A DNA stretch of 64,000 nt from Aliidiomarina celeris (GCF_003316875.1 NZ_QMIL01000003.1:124001-188000); one strand, 5' to 3'; counted from the first letter of the stretch, positions 50,462 through 59,344 are shown. A program made the numbers and translations. Notes: a model not told the origin generated them from the letters alone.

Positions 50462-51847
50462 TTAACTTTTTGTGTGTTGCGACTGGGTGAGCGCTAATGG
50501 ATTCAGGAGGCGCTCAAGCTCAGCCGTGTCGAGGTTTGTTTCTTCTTTTGCAACCTCAAAAATAGGGCGATTTTCCGCATAAGCTTTCTTTGCTATACGG
50601 GCCGCTTCGTTGTAACCGATCACTGGATTTAGCGCGGTCACTAAAATTGGATTACGGGTGAGGGCTTTATCGAGTTGTGCGCTATTTACCGTAAAACCGA
50701 GAATACAGTGCTCGGTAAGTGCTTGCGCGCTGGTGGTCATTAATTCAATACTTTGCAGCAAGTTGTAGGCAATAACCGGTAACATAACATTGAGCTGAAA
50801 ATTACCCGACTGACCGGCAATATTAATGGTTGCATTGTTACCCAAAGCTTGCGCGCAGGCCATGGCCACGGCTTCCGGAACAACCGGATTTACTTTGCCA
50901 GGCATAATGCTTGAGCCCGGCTGCAAGGCGGGCAGCTGAATCTCACCTAACCCCGCGAGTGGGCCGCTATTCATCCACCGTAAGTCGTTGCTAATTTTCA
51001 TCATCGCCGTAGCCAGTGAACTCACAGTGCCGGAGGTGGCCACCGCAATATCTTGCGCTGCAATGTGGCTAAATGCATTGGCTGTTGGGGTAAAAGGTTG
51101 GTCGGTAAAGTCACTCATACAGGCACAAAACTGTGCGGCAAATTCAGGGTGCGCATTAATGCCTGTGCCGATGGCGGTTCCGCCTTGTGGCAACGCGCGG
51201 AGCTGTGGCAACAGGGCATTGAATCGTTGTTCGGCCATTTCCAACTGATGCGCCCACGCTCGAAGTTCTTGCCCGAGGGTGAGTGGCATGGCGTCCATGA
51301 GGTGAGTTCGGCCTGTTTTTACACAGTCGTCGAATTCAACCGCGCGCTTTTCAATTGCCGCGCGTAACCCTTGTAAAGCAGGAATTAACTTACGGGTAAT
51401 ACGGCGCGCTGCGCTGAGTTGAATTGCCGTGGGTATTACATCGTTGCTGCTTTGGCCGAGGTTTACATGATCGTTTGGGTGAATCTCGAGCCCCGACGAT
51501 TTACTCGCAAGCGTTGCCAATACTTCGTTTACGTTCATATTGGTGCTTGTACCGCTGCCAGTCTGAAATACGTCTACTGGAAATTGTTTCTGCCAGCGCC
51601 CCTCAAACACTTCAAGCGCCGCTTGCATAATGGCATCGGCTTTATTTTCCGGTAACAAACCAAGCTGACTGTTCGCTTCCGCCGCACAGTATTTAATCAA
51701 GGCGACCGCGCGAATAAAAGCAAAGGGTAGGGTAATGCCGCTTATTTTAAAATTGTTAATCGCGCGTTGGGTTTGTGCGCCATATAAAGCGTCGCTGGGA
51801 ACTTCAACGTCGCCCATCGAATCGCGTTCAACTCGGTATTCACTCAT
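50462..51847 (-). CDS. fumC: Class II fumarate hydratase
   Basis: Iron-independent fumarase of the TCA cycle. 461 residues with GSGTSTNMNVNEV, TGRTHLMDAMPLTLGQE and the superfamily signature GSSIMPGKVNP. Aspartase is less likely because of the GRTHLMDA motif. AGGAG lies upstream of the ATG. Divergent from the cupredoxin cluster by 186 bp. Confidence 0.95.
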   Translation of the reverse strand: MSEYRVERDSMGDVEVPSDALYGAQTQRAINNFKISGITLPFAFIRAVALIKYCAAEANSQLGLLPENKADAIMQAALEVFEGRWQKQFPVDVFQTGSGTSTNMNVNEVLATLASKSSGLEIHPNDHVNLGQSSNDVIPTAIQLSAARRITRKLIPALQGLRAAIEKRAVEFDDCVKTGRTHLMDAMPLTLGQELRAWAHQLEMAEQRFNALLPQLRALPQGGTAIGTGINAHPEFAAQFCACMSDFTDQPFTPTANAFSHIAAQDIAVATSGTVSSLATAMMKISNDLRWMNSGPLAGLGEIQLPALQPGSSIMPGKVNPVVPEAVAMACAQALGNNATINIAGQSGNFQLNVMLPVIAYNLLQSIELMTTSAQALTEHCILGFTVNSAQLDKALTRNPILVTALNPVIGYNEAARIAKKAYAENRPIFEVAKEETNLDTAELERLLNPLALTQSQHTKS

Positions 51848-52033
51848 GCCTTACTCCTTTTCTGCAGTACCGCAATAACAAGCTTATGTATATCATGGTG
51901 ATGGCTGAGGCGCAGTATTTCAATGTTTTTAGGTGTTAGAGAAAAGATACGTAAATTAAATTTTACTTTTCGGCGCTTAGGCTTAACTATTAGTGAGTAT
52001 TTTTTATTCTCCAAACAAAAAGCCGGAGTGTGG

Positions 52034-52711
52034 ATGAAGAGAATAACTATTGGTGTGTTGCTCATAGCGTTTTCTGCGGAGCCTGAGGCAGCGGAATTAA
52101 AACTGATTGATGCAGACGGCAATGCACTTGTGGGCGCGGTGTTGGTTCAATTTCTGGATGAGTCGGTGCAAGTCGACGTAGAGCCAAAACTTCATATTAT
52201 GGACCAAGTGAATCGCCAGTTTTCACCGCAGCGGCTTGTTATCGGCGTTGGTGATCAAGTTACTTTTCCGAATAGCGACAACATTCGCCATCATGTGTAT
52301 TCATTTTCGCCAGCGCGTACTTTCGAATTGCGCTTATTTGAGTCGGGCGACTCGCCTGCCATAGCGTTCCCAAGCCAAGGGGTAGTGGCCGTTGGGTGTA
52401 ACATTCACGATCAAATGGAAGGGTACATATTGGTGAGTGCTTCTTTGAACTATCAGGAAAGTGATAGTAGCGGTGTTATTACCTACCCTGAAACGTGGCA
52501 AACCACTGAGAACTGGTTTGTTTGGCACCCATGGATGTCGCATCAAGGAATGGCGCCTGTGGCTGTGTCGTTAGGTGCTGTTCAACAAAGTAATGGTTTA
52601 CAAGATGAGGTTCAACAAAGCGTTCAGTTGCAAGTGACAGCTCCACCGCAGGCAGATGAGTCGCGCTTAGAGCAGCGGTTTCGTAGGAGAGTGATTCGTG
52701 GCGGGAATTAG
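52034..52711 (+). CDS. Periplasmic cupredoxin-like protein (methylamine-utilization-like)
   Basis: 225 residues from ATG at 52034 (GGAG 52025-52028). The signal peptide ends near residue 20 (EAA-EL). The middle carries a plastocyanin-like fold with likely copper ligands His86/His87 (NIRHHVYSF) and Cys122, His125, Met128 (VGCNIHDQMEGYI, a C-x2-H-x2-M pattern). Proteins like this are annotated as methylamine utilization proteins although no amine dehydrogenase is near. The C-terminal extension (140-225) is Gln-rich and unlike the fold. The stop overlaps the next gene by 14 nt. Confidence 0.75.
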   Translation: MKRITIGVLLIAFSAEPEAAELKLIDADGNALVGAVLVQFLDESVQVDVEPKLHIMDQVNRQFSPQRLVIGVGDQVTFPNSDNIRHHVYSFSPARTFELRLFESGDSPAIAFPSQGVVAVGCNIHDQMEGYILVSASLNYQESDSSGVITYPETWQTTENWFVWHPWMSHQGMAPVAVSLGAVQQSNGLQDEVQQSVQLQVTAPPQADESRLEQRFRRRVIRGGN

Positions 52712-55031
52712 CTTTCAAACGAAGCTACTTTTGCTGTTGGCGGGCTTGGTTAGCACCGCTTTAGCTATTTTAGTGTTTGCTATTTATGTGGCAACGCAAG
52801 CGAGCATTGACCGCAACGTGGAACGCGAACTGGGCGTGAGTCAACGCGTATTTTTACAAGTGTTGGAACTACGAGAAGCACAATTACAGCAAGCTGCAGC
52901 GGTGTTAGCCGACGATTTTGGCTTTCGTGAAGCGGTGGCAACTGCAGACGAAGGCACCATATTATCGGCCTTGGTCAATCACGGCCAACGCCTGCAAGCC
53001 GACCTCATTACCTTGTTGTCGCCGCAAGGTGAGGTAGTGGTTACCACCCACGACATCGCCCAAACTGAACGCGTTTTAGAGTTGGCTTCCGGTCAGTCCG
53101 GTGATGACTTCGGTATGATTGTGGCAGAGGGGGAAATTTACCAATTAGTGGCTGTCCCTGTGCGCGCACCGCATCTCATTGGAGTGGTTGTGCTGGGATT
53201 TGCGGTCGACAATCAGCTTGCCGAGCAATTTCGACAATTAACCAATAACCATGTGAGTTTTGTCGCCTTGTTGTCAAATGGCGACTCTTTTTTGGTTTCG
53301 TCTTCTGAGCAAATTGTGGGTTCCAACTTGCTGAATGAAATTGAGGCGAACCCAAGTGGTCAAGCGGTGTTGCAGTCGCTTGGAATGCGCGGAATTTGGA
53401 TTGAGTTTTCTGGCCAACAAACCTTAGACGGCGCAACCGAGAAAAACCTGCAGGTGCTTATTACCGCGTCAACTCTGGAGGCAGCCGCCCAGTTTAAACA
53501 ATTGCAGCAGCAACTCACGCTTGTTGCTCTTTTTACGCTTATAGCTGCTATTTTGTTAGCTCTCGGTTTAGGGGCGCAAGTGACCAAGCCTGTGCGCATG
53601 CTGGCAGACGCTGCTAAACGAATTGCGTTGGGCCGTTACGACAGCCGCCTTGAAATAACCAGTAGAGACGAAATTGGCCAGTTGGCGCTCTCGTTCAATA
53701 GCATGCAGCAGGCAATCTCTGAACGGGAAGGGCGTATTTCGTACCAGTCGTACCACGACTCAATGACGGATTTACCGAATCGACGCTACCTAACAGACGA
53801 AGTACAGCGCAGGTTTGCCGCTCAAACTCCGTTTGTACTGGTTTTAATGAACCTCGACAATTTTAGCCGATTAAATAATATGTTTGGGCAAACCGTGTGT
53901 GACCAGTTGCTGGTAGAAGTTGCACGCCGGTTGCGTACTCTCTCGCAGGCAGAGCATTGGGTTGCGCGCTTACATGGCGACGAGTTCGTGCTTCTTAGTG
54001 AGTCTGTAGGTTTAGATTTCGAGCAGAATTTGTGCGCTATGCTGGAGCAAATGCAAACGCGTATTTTGCTTAATAATGTCAGTTACTCGGTGGATATTTC
54101 AGCGGGGTTTGCGCGTTATCCCGAACATGGTGAGGAATTTGATATTTTGCTTCGCCGAGCGCAATACGCACGCCGAGCGGCGCGCCGTGAGCAGCTGTTC
54201 TTGAGCGGTTACACAGACGGCGAGGAAGAGCCTTATTTGAGAGCTTTAGCGGTGTCCGCAGCCTTAAAACAGGCACTCGAGGAAGAACGCTTTAGTTTAG
54301 TTTTTCAACCTCAAATCGATTTAACCGAGCAACGTATAGCGGGTGTCGAAGCATTGATTCGTTGGATTGACCCAGAGTTGGGCTTTGTGAGCCCCGTCGA
54401 GTTTATTCCGTTAGCTGAACAAAGTGGCGTAGTGAATGGCATTACCCATTGGGTGCTAAAAAAGGCAATTCAGCAATTAGTGTATTGGCATGAGCAAGGT
54501 ATGAAGATTGCGATGTCGGTGAATCTGTCGGCGACAGACCTGAACGATAGCGACTTATTTGCTGTAGTGGAGAGCCAGGTGAACAAGGCGAAGCTGGCCC
54601 CGAATTATTTAACCTTAGAAGTGACAGAAAGCGCGGTAATGGAGAATCCGGAGCAATCGATAGCTTTGCTGCAACGCTTCAAGAACGCCGGTTATGCGAT
54701 TGCTATTGACGACTACGGCACGGGCTATTCGTCACTTGCTCAGCTGCGTAACTTGCCCGCTGATGAGCTTAAAATTGACCGCGCTTTTGTGATGAATCTG
54801 AGCAGCGACAGTACCGATCAAACCATTGTAGAGTCGACGATTCAAATGGCACACCAGTTAGGTTTACGGGTGGTTGCTGAGGGCGTGGAAACAGAGGAAG
54901 TTTGGCAAGCACTTGCCAACTACGGTTGTGACCTACTGCAAGGTTATTACATTGCGAAGCCTATGAGTGAAAGCGATTTCAGTCGTTGGTTTGCCGATTT
55001 TAACCTGAAGGAAATATCCCCAAAAGCTTGA
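52698..55031 (+). CDS. Membrane sensor with HAMP, degenerate GGDEF and EAL domains
   Basis: 777 residues. Transmembrane helix 10-31, a periplasmic sensor region (32-272, CACHE-like by length and pattern), a second helix 274-296, HAMP (297-349), GGDEF (355-505) and EAL (515-765). The GGDEF signature is HGDEF (426-430), and Asn385 replaces the first metal-binding Asp, so cyclase activity is doubtful. The EAL domain keeps Glu551, Asn609, Glu641, Glu644, Asp671, Asp672, Lys692, Glu728 and Gln748, so c-di-GMP hydrolysis is likely. Its GTG start overlaps the cupredoxin gene, indicating coupling and a shared signal. Confidence 0.9.
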   Translation: MAGISFQTKLLLLLAGLVSTALAILVFAIYVATQASIDRNVERELGVSQRVFLQVLELREAQLQQAAAVLADDFGFREAVATADEGTILSALVNHGQRLQADLITLLSPQGEVVVTTHDIAQTERVLELASGQSGDDFGMIVAEGEIYQLVAVPVRAPHLIGVVVLGFAVDNQLAEQFRQLTNNHVSFVALLSNGDSFLVSSSEQIVGSNLLNEIEANPSGQAVLQSLGMRGIWIEFSGQQTLDGATEKNLQVLITASTLEAAAQFKQLQQQLTLVALFTLIAAILLALGLGAQVTKPVRMLADAAKRIALGRYDSRLEITSRDEIGQLALSFNSMQQAISEREGRISYQSYHDSMTDLPNRRYLTDEVQRRFAAQTPFVLVLMNLDNFSRLNNMFGQTVCDQLLVEVARRLRTLSQAEHWVARLHGDEFVLLSESVGLDFEQNLCAMLEQMQTRILLNNVSYSVDISAGFARYPEHGEEFDILLRRAQYARRAARREQLFLSGYTDGEEEPYLRALAVSAALKQALEEERFSLVFQPQIDLTEQRIAGVEALIRWIDPELGFVSPVEFIPLAEQSGVVNGITHWVLKKAIQQLVYWHEQGMKIAMSVNLSATDLNDSDLFAVVESQVNKAKLAPNYLTLEVTESAVMENPEQSIALLQRFKNAGYAIAIDDYGTGYSSLAQLRNLPADELKIDRAFVMNLSSDSTDQTIVESTIQMAHQLGLRVVAEGVETEEVWQALANYGCDLLQGYYIAKPMSESDFSRWFADFNLKEISPKA

Positions 55032-55074
55032 TGGGCAAAAGAGCGTAATTTTGGAAACGAGAATAAGGAAAAGT

Positions 55075-55929
55075 ATGAAAACAAGAATGAAGATTTTGGC
55101 TTCGCTGCTGCCAGTTGTACTCTCGTGCGCCTTAGTTGCGCCCGTATCAGCGGAGGGGGGGCGTTTGCTCGCAACGGGAGGGGTAACCATGATCGAAGGC
55201 GCTGCTGGCGGTGGCTTGGTGCCATGGGCGGTACTCAGCAGTTACGCTGAAGAGGACGAATGGGGTGGAACGGTGGCGGTAAGCCAAGCCGACGTGAACG
55301 ACTTTCGATTGTCGGTAATGGGGGTGTCGGTGAACTACCGCAATCGTTTGGAATTGTCTTTCGCTAAGCAAACCTTCAACTTAACCACCATTGGTGGCGA
55401 CCTTACGCAAAATATTTTAGGAGCAAAGTACCGGCTCGGTGGCGATATTCTTTATGGTCAAATGCCGCAAATTAGTTTGGGCCTGCAATACAAAGAGAAT
55501 ACGCGTTTTGGCTTACCACAAGCGGTCGGTGCGCAACGCGATAGCGATATTGACGCCTATCTTGCTGTCAGCCGAGCTTGGTTGGCAGGGCCTTTTGACC
55601 GAACGTGGCTGGTGAATGGTACGGTTCGGGCAACCCGTGCAAATGAAACTGGCTTACTTGGCTTTGGCGGCGATTTAAACGACAGCCATGAGCTTCTGGC
55701 AGAGGTGGCAGTAGGCGTGTTTTTACATCGCTCGCTGGCGCTTGGTGTGGAGTATAAGCAAAAACCAAGCAATTTAGGCTTTGCGGAGGAAAGTGACTGG
55801 AGCTCGCTCTTTATGGCGTGGTTTCCGTCAAAGTCGGTCGCCATTACCGGCGCGTATGTCGACCTAGGTGAAATTGCAGGTTTAGCGGGTCAAGAAGGCT
55901 TTTATTTAAGTCTTCAAGCTAGCTTTTAG
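55075..55929 (+). CDS. DUF3034-type secreted protein, likely outer-membrane
   Basis: 284 residues from ATG at 55075 (AAGGAAAAG before it). Signal peptide 1-27 (VVLSCALVAPVSA). The mature part has GGRLLATGGVTMIEGAAGGG and alternating strands ending in an aromatic FYLSLQASF, as in outer-membrane beta-barrels. I associate it with DUF3034, which has no known function. It lies 43 nt after the GGDEF/EAL gene and 11 nt before the globin. Confidence 0.7.
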   Translation: MKTRMKILASLLPVVLSCALVAPVSAEGGRLLATGGVTMIEGAAGGGLVPWAVLSSYAEEDEWGGTVAVSQADVNDFRLSVMGVSVNYRNRLELSFAKQTFNLTTIGGDLTQNILGAKYRLGGDILYGQMPQISLGLQYKENTRFGLPQAVGAQRDSDIDAYLAVSRAWLAGPFDRTWLVNGTVRATRANETGLLGFGGDLNDSHELLAEVAVGVFLHRSLALGVEYKQKPSNLGFAEESDWSSLFMAWFPSKSVAITGAYVDLGEIAGLAGQEGFYLSLQASF

Positions 55930-55940
55930 GAGTGAATAAA

Positions 55941-56357
55941 ATGAAATGTTTTAGTGCTTTTGTTGTTTGTATCTTGCTGATCATGCCAAATGTGGCTGTC
56001 GGCCAAACCCTTTATGATGAACTTGGGCAGAAGCAGGGTATTGAGAATATTGTCGAAGAGTTATTGTTTAATATTGCCGATGATCGACGGATTCGCCATC
56101 ATTTTGCGGAATCCGATTTAACCCGTGTGCACCAAATGTTGAGTGAACAAATTTGTGAACTCACTGGTGGGCCTTGTGTGTATTCTGGCGACGACATGGT
56201 GACCTCGCATACCGGAATGGGAGTTACCCGAGCCGACTTTAATGCACTGGTTGAATGCTTGCAGTTGGCGCTCGACACCTTTGAAATTCCAGTGGGCGCA
56301 CAGAACAGATTGTTAGCTCTGTTAGCCCCCATGCACCACGAAATTGTGGGGTTGTAA
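55941..56357 (+). CDS. Exported group 1 truncated haemoglobin
   Basis: 138 residues from ATG at 55941, chosen because AGGAG (55928-55932) sits 8 nt before it. Signal peptide 1-21 (FVVCILLIMPNVAVG). Globin: LYDELGQKQGIENIVEE, Cys72 and Cys79 around ELTGGPCVYSG, and the proximal His90 in MVTSHTGMG. Aligned without gaps to mycobacterial trHbN, Tyr B10 becomes Leu42. Heme protein binding O2 or NO in the periplasm is expected; function unknown. Confidence 0.85.
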   Translation: MKCFSAFVVCILLIMPNVAVGQTLYDELGQKQGIENIVEELLFNIADDRRIRHHFAESDLTRVHQMLSEQICELTGGPCVYSGDDMVTSHTGMGVTRADFNALVECLQLALDTFEIPVGAQNRLLALLAPMHHEIVGL

Positions 56358-56374
56358 GCGCGGCACTGCCGCGC
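56358..56374. terminator. GC-rich hairpin between globin and ychF
   Basis: GCGCGGC (56358-56364), loop ACT, GCCGCGC (56368-56374), starting at the base after the globin stop codon. No T-run follows, so it may act as a Rho-dependent or 3'-stabilising stem rather than a normal intrinsic terminator. Confidence 0.4.
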
Positions 56375-56409
56375 ATAAACCCTTTGGCGCTATTCTTTGC
56401 AATTATGCA

Positions 56410-57501
56410 TTACACGTTAAAGCGGAAGTGAATTACATCGCCGTCTTTCACAATATATTCCTTTCCTTCGAGGCGCCATTTACCGGCGTCTTTCGCGCCT
56501 TGCTCGCCGTTATTGGCAATGAAGTCGTCGTAGCCGACGATTTCCGCGCGAATAAAGCCTTTTTCAAAGTCGGTATGAATACGGCCGGCGGCTTGGGGGG
56601 CGGTGGAGTTTTTCTTGATGGTCCACGCTCGTACTTCTTTTACGCCTGCGGTGAAGTAGGTGTGTAAATTGAGGAGCTCGTAACCGGCGCGAATAACACG
56701 GTTTAAGCCTGGCTCGGTTAAGCCCATGGTTTCTAAAAACTCGTCTTTCTCTTCATCGTCTAATTCGGCAATTTCAGCTTCTATTGCCGCACAAACAGGA
56801 ACCACAATAGCATTTTCATTTGCTGCAATGTCGCGCACTTTGTCGAGTAACGGGTTGTTCTCGAAGCCGTCTTCGGCCACGTTACAAATATACATGGTGG
56901 GTTTTAAAGTAAGCAGGTTGAACGAGCGAATAGTTTTGCGATCGTCGTCACTCAGCTCTACCGAGCGCGCCATTTGCCCTTCCGACAACGCCGGCAGCAA
57001 TTTCTCAAGCACGGTCATTTCTGCTTTCGCTTGTTTGTCGCCGCCTTTGGCTTTTTTGCCGAGTCTATGAATCGCTTTTTCTACCGAGTCCAAATCGGCG
57101 AGGGCCAACTCCGTGTTAATGGTGTCAATGTCGTCAGCTGGGTCTACGCGGCCCGCAACGTGCACAATGTTTTCGTCGTTAAAGCAGCGCACAACGTGGC
57201 CAATGGCGTCGGTTTCACGAATGTTTGCAAGGAATTGATTACCCAAGCCTTCACCTTTTGACGCGCCTTTTACGAGGCCGGCGATATCCACAAATTCCAT
57301 AGTTGTTGGAATCACTTTTTGTGGTTTTACAATCGCTGAAAGTGCCGCTAAACGTTCGTCGGGAACCGCAACCACACCGGTATTCGGCTCAATCGTACAG
57401 AACGGGAAGTTGGCTGCATCAATGCCAGCTTTGGTTAATGCATTAAAGAGAGTTGATTTTCCAACGTTGGGTAAACCAACGATTCCGCATTTAAAGCCCA
57501 T
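56410..57501 (-). CDS. ychF: Redox-regulated ATPase YchF
   Basis: Obg-related P-loop protein that prefers ATP. 363 residues: [15 protein letters not shown] (8-22), [18 protein letters not shown], a coiled-coil insert, and a C-terminal TGS domain ([17 protein letters not shown]-like region and DVIHFRFNV end). Third gene of rplY-pth-ychF. Confidence 0.97.
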   Translation of the reverse strand: MGFKCGIVGLPNVGKSTLFNALTKAGIDAANFPFCTIEPNTGVVAVPDERLAALSAIVKPQKVIPTTMEFVDIAGLVKGASKGEGLGNQFLANIRETDAIGHVVRCFNDENIVHVAGRVDPADDIDTINTELALADLDSVEKAIHRLGKKAKGGDKQAKAEMTVLEKLLPALSEGQMARSVELSDDDRKTIRSFNLLTLKPTMYICNVAEDGFENNPLLDKVRDIAANENAIVVPVCAAIEAEIAELDDEEKDEFLETMGLTEPGLNRVIRAGYELLNLHTYFTAGVKEVRAWTIKKNSTAPQAAGRIHTDFEKGFIRAEIVGYDDFIANNGEQGAKDAGKWRLEGKEYIVKDGDVIHFRFNV

Positions 57502-57537
57502 AACGAATCCTGTGTGTGTCGAAGGCCAATTAGGTGG

Positions 57538-58122
57538 CTACCGAATTGAGTGTAAGTACTGTTTAGCATCGAGCCAACCGGCTGTAAGTGCTCGTTCTAC
57601 GGCACGAACGGAGTCGTCGATACTCTTGTTAATCGCTTCACGATCAGTTGCTGGCGGCTTCCCCAATACATGAGGAGTCACCCGGTCTTTGTGGCCGGGA
57701 TGGCCAATGCCAATGCGTAAACGATGAAAATTATTGTTGTTGCCAAGTGCTCGAATAATATCGCGCAAGCCGTTGTGGCCACCATGGCCACCGCCTTGCT
57801 TAAAACGCGCAACTCCAGGCGCCAAATCTAGCTCGTCATGCACCACAAGAATTTGTTCGGGCGTTACTTTGAAAAATGTAGCCATAGCACCTACGGAAAA
57901 GCCACTGCGATTCATAAAGGTGGTGGGCATAAGTAAGCGAACATCTTGATAGGGGGCAGCAAGGCGAGCGGTAATGCCTTGGTATTTCGAGTCGGCGGTA
58001 AGGGTAGCCGAAAATGTACGCGCCAGCTCCTCAATGAACCAAAACCCGGCATTGTGCCGGGTTTGTTCATATTCGGGGCCCGGATTTCCCAGGCCCACGA
58101 TTAAACGAATGTCAGCAGACAT
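57538..58122 (-). CDS. pth: Peptidyl-tRNA hydrolase
   Basis: Recycles peptidyl-tRNA dropped by ribosomes. 194 residues with GLGNPGPEYEQTRHNAGFW (catalytic His in the TRHNAG stretch), LMPTTFMNRSG, and VVHDELDL. Gap of 14 nt to rplY and 36 nt to ychF. Confidence 0.97.
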   Translation of the reverse strand: MSADIRLIVGLGNPGPEYEQTRHNAGFWFIEELARTFSATLTADSKYQGITARLAAPYQDVRLLMPTTFMNRSGFSVGAMATFFKVTPEQILVVHDELDLAPGVARFKQGGGHGGHNGLRDIIRALGNNNNFHRLRIGIGHPGHKDRVTPHVLGKPPATDREAINKSIDDSVRAVERALTAGWLDAKQYLHSIR

Positions 58123-58136
58123 GCCAACGCACTCGC

Positions 58137-58769
58137 TTATTCTGCGTCGCTTTCAGCTTCACCGCTGTCGGCATCTTCACTGTCAGCTTTTTCAGTTTTT
58201 GCTGCAGTTACTGTAACAACGGTTTGGTCGTGGTTTTCACCGCGCGTTAATTCAACCAAAGTTACACCTTTAGGCACAACAAGGTCAGTTAAGTGCACGT
58301 TGTCGCCCACAGCTAAGCCGGCTAGATCAACTTCGATAAACTCTGGAAGATCTTTCGGTAAGCAGGTAATTTCCACGTCGTTTAAGTGGTGAACGATTAC
58401 GCCGCCAGCCTTTTGAATTGCTTCTTCATTTAAGAAGTGCAAAGGCACATTGGTGTGCAACTCTTCTTTCGCGCTTACACGTTGGAAGTCAAGGTGAATA
58501 AGCTTTGGCTTATATGGGTGACGTTGCACGTCTTTCAGAATAGCTTGGTGCTTCTTACCGTCGATGTGAAGGGTAAGAATATGGCTGTAGAAACCTTCGT
58601 GATCAGCAGCGTTGTTCAGCTTGTCGTGATCTAAAGTTAATGATAGCGCTTCTTTGTCGCCGCCATAAAGAATGGCAGGAACTTTGTTCGCGTGACGTAG
58701 GCGGCGGCTCGCACCTTTACCCAAGTCGTTGCGAACTTCAGCGTTAAATTCGTAAACTGGTGAACTCAT
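58137..58769 (-). CDS. rplY: 50S ribosomal protein L25/Ctc, long form
   Basis: Binds 5S rRNA. 210 residues from ATG at 58769 (GGAG 9 nt upstream): N-terminal L25 beta-barrel ([21 protein letters not shown]) plus a TL5/CTC C-terminal domain ([18 protein letters not shown]) and an acidic tail ([13 protein letters not shown]). E. coli L25 has only the first domain. The longer frame to 58868 is rejected because it crosses the promoter. Confidence 0.96.
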   Translation of the reverse strand: MSSPVYEFNAEVRNDLGKGASRRLRHANKVPAILYGGDKEALSLTLDHDKLNNAADHEGFYSHILTLHIDGKKHQAILKDVQRHPYKPKLIHLDFQRVSAKEELHTNVPLHFLNEEAIQKAGGVIVHHLNDVEITCLPKDLPEFIEVDLAGLAVGDNVHLTDLVVPKGVTLVELTRGENHDQTVVTVTAAKTEKADSEDADSGEAESDAE

Positions 58770-58858
58770 GAGTTTATCTCCAAAACTTTCGTACTCATTA
58801 GATGAAGCAAGACCCCGCGACCAAGGCCTTGCAAGAACCCCTTTTCCAAGGGCGGCGC

Positions 58859-58887
58859 ATTCTACCACTACTCGTACGTTGACGCAA
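58859..58887 (-). promoter_or_regulatory. rplY-pth-ychF promoter and structured leader
   Basis: On the minus strand TTGCGT (58887-58882), 17 bp spacer, TAGAAT (58864-58859). The leader then has a stem CCCTT/AAGGG with a GGAA (GNRA-type) loop at 58852-58839 and a 10-bp palindrome CAAGGCCTTG at 58831-58822. Possible ribosomal-protein autocontrol, not shown. Confidence 0.65.
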
Positions 58888-58906
58888 TTAAGAACGGCAG
58901 TTCGGG

Positions 58907-59188
58907 CTAGCTGTTGAGATGTTGGCTGTGTAGGTACTCAAAATGCTCGGCGTTGGTAAATGCCTTTACGCCCTCCGTTTGAATGGCTTTAACGCCGGCT
59001 TTAATGGCTTCGCTGGAAGACGAAAAGGTGGTCGTCCAAACTGCCGCAACGCCGTAGCTATTGATAATTCGTAATTCCCATTCAATGGTGCCGTTCTCTG
59101 TGCTTTGGCGGTGCGCCGTAATTTCGAGTTCGTCAGAGGCAATGTGCACCACGTGAATAACCTCGCTAACCACTATATCTAGATTCAT
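58907..59188 (-). CDS. Small protein of unknown function
   Basis: 93 residues from ATG at 59188 (AAGGA about 9 nt before). Not recognised. No signal or membrane segment. It has alternating beta-like stretches ([30 protein letters not shown]) and a helical end ([29 protein letters not shown]). A four-copy 16-bp tandem repeat lies directly upstream of its SD. It is 156 nt after nemA on the same strand and before rplY. Confidence 0.6.
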   Translation of the reverse strand: MNLDIVVSEVIHVVHIASDELEITAHRQSTENGTIEWELRIINSYGVAAVWTTTFSSSSEAIKAGVKAIQTEGVKAFTNAEHFEYLHSQHLNS

Positions 59189-59201
59189 TAATCGCGTCCT
59201 T

Positions 59202-59265
59202 GTGTTGCTGATAAAGAGTGTTGCTGATAAATAGTGTTGCTGATAAATAGTGTTGCTGATAAACA
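59202..59265. repeat. Four-copy 16-bp tandem repeat upstream of the 93-aa gene
   Basis: Units GTGTTGCTGATAAAGA (59202-59217), GTGTTGCTGATAAATA (59218-59233 and 59234-59249) and a last copy from 59250 ending GATAAACA. On the minus strand the units read TATTTATCAGCAACAC and lie in the leader just upstream of the SD. A related inverted sequence, TTTATCAACAGCAC, occurs at about 59291-59304. No unique spacers, so not CRISPR. Confidence 0.9.
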
Positions 59266-59344
59266 CCTTGAAACTTAGTCAAAAATAGCTTTTATCAACA
59301 GCACAAGAACGCTTTTTACGCAATTAACGAGTATTTTTTAGCAA

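Noticed and set aside
51848-52033. Search for FNR-, NsrR- or CueR-like sites before the cupredoxin cluster
   Set aside because: No convincing dyad or consensus promoter was found by eye; a motif scan would be needed.
51844-52122. 92-codon minus-strand frame at the start of the cupredoxin gene
   Set aside because: It overlaps the well-supported signal-peptide region of the cupredoxin gene on the other strand and has no SD or family motif.
58770-58868. N-terminal extension of rplY to 58868
   Set aside because: It would cross the predicted promoter and leader, and homologues start at the ATG at 58769.
59202-59265. Possible CRISPR array
   Set aside because: The 16-bp units are contiguous with no spacers and there is no cas gene.
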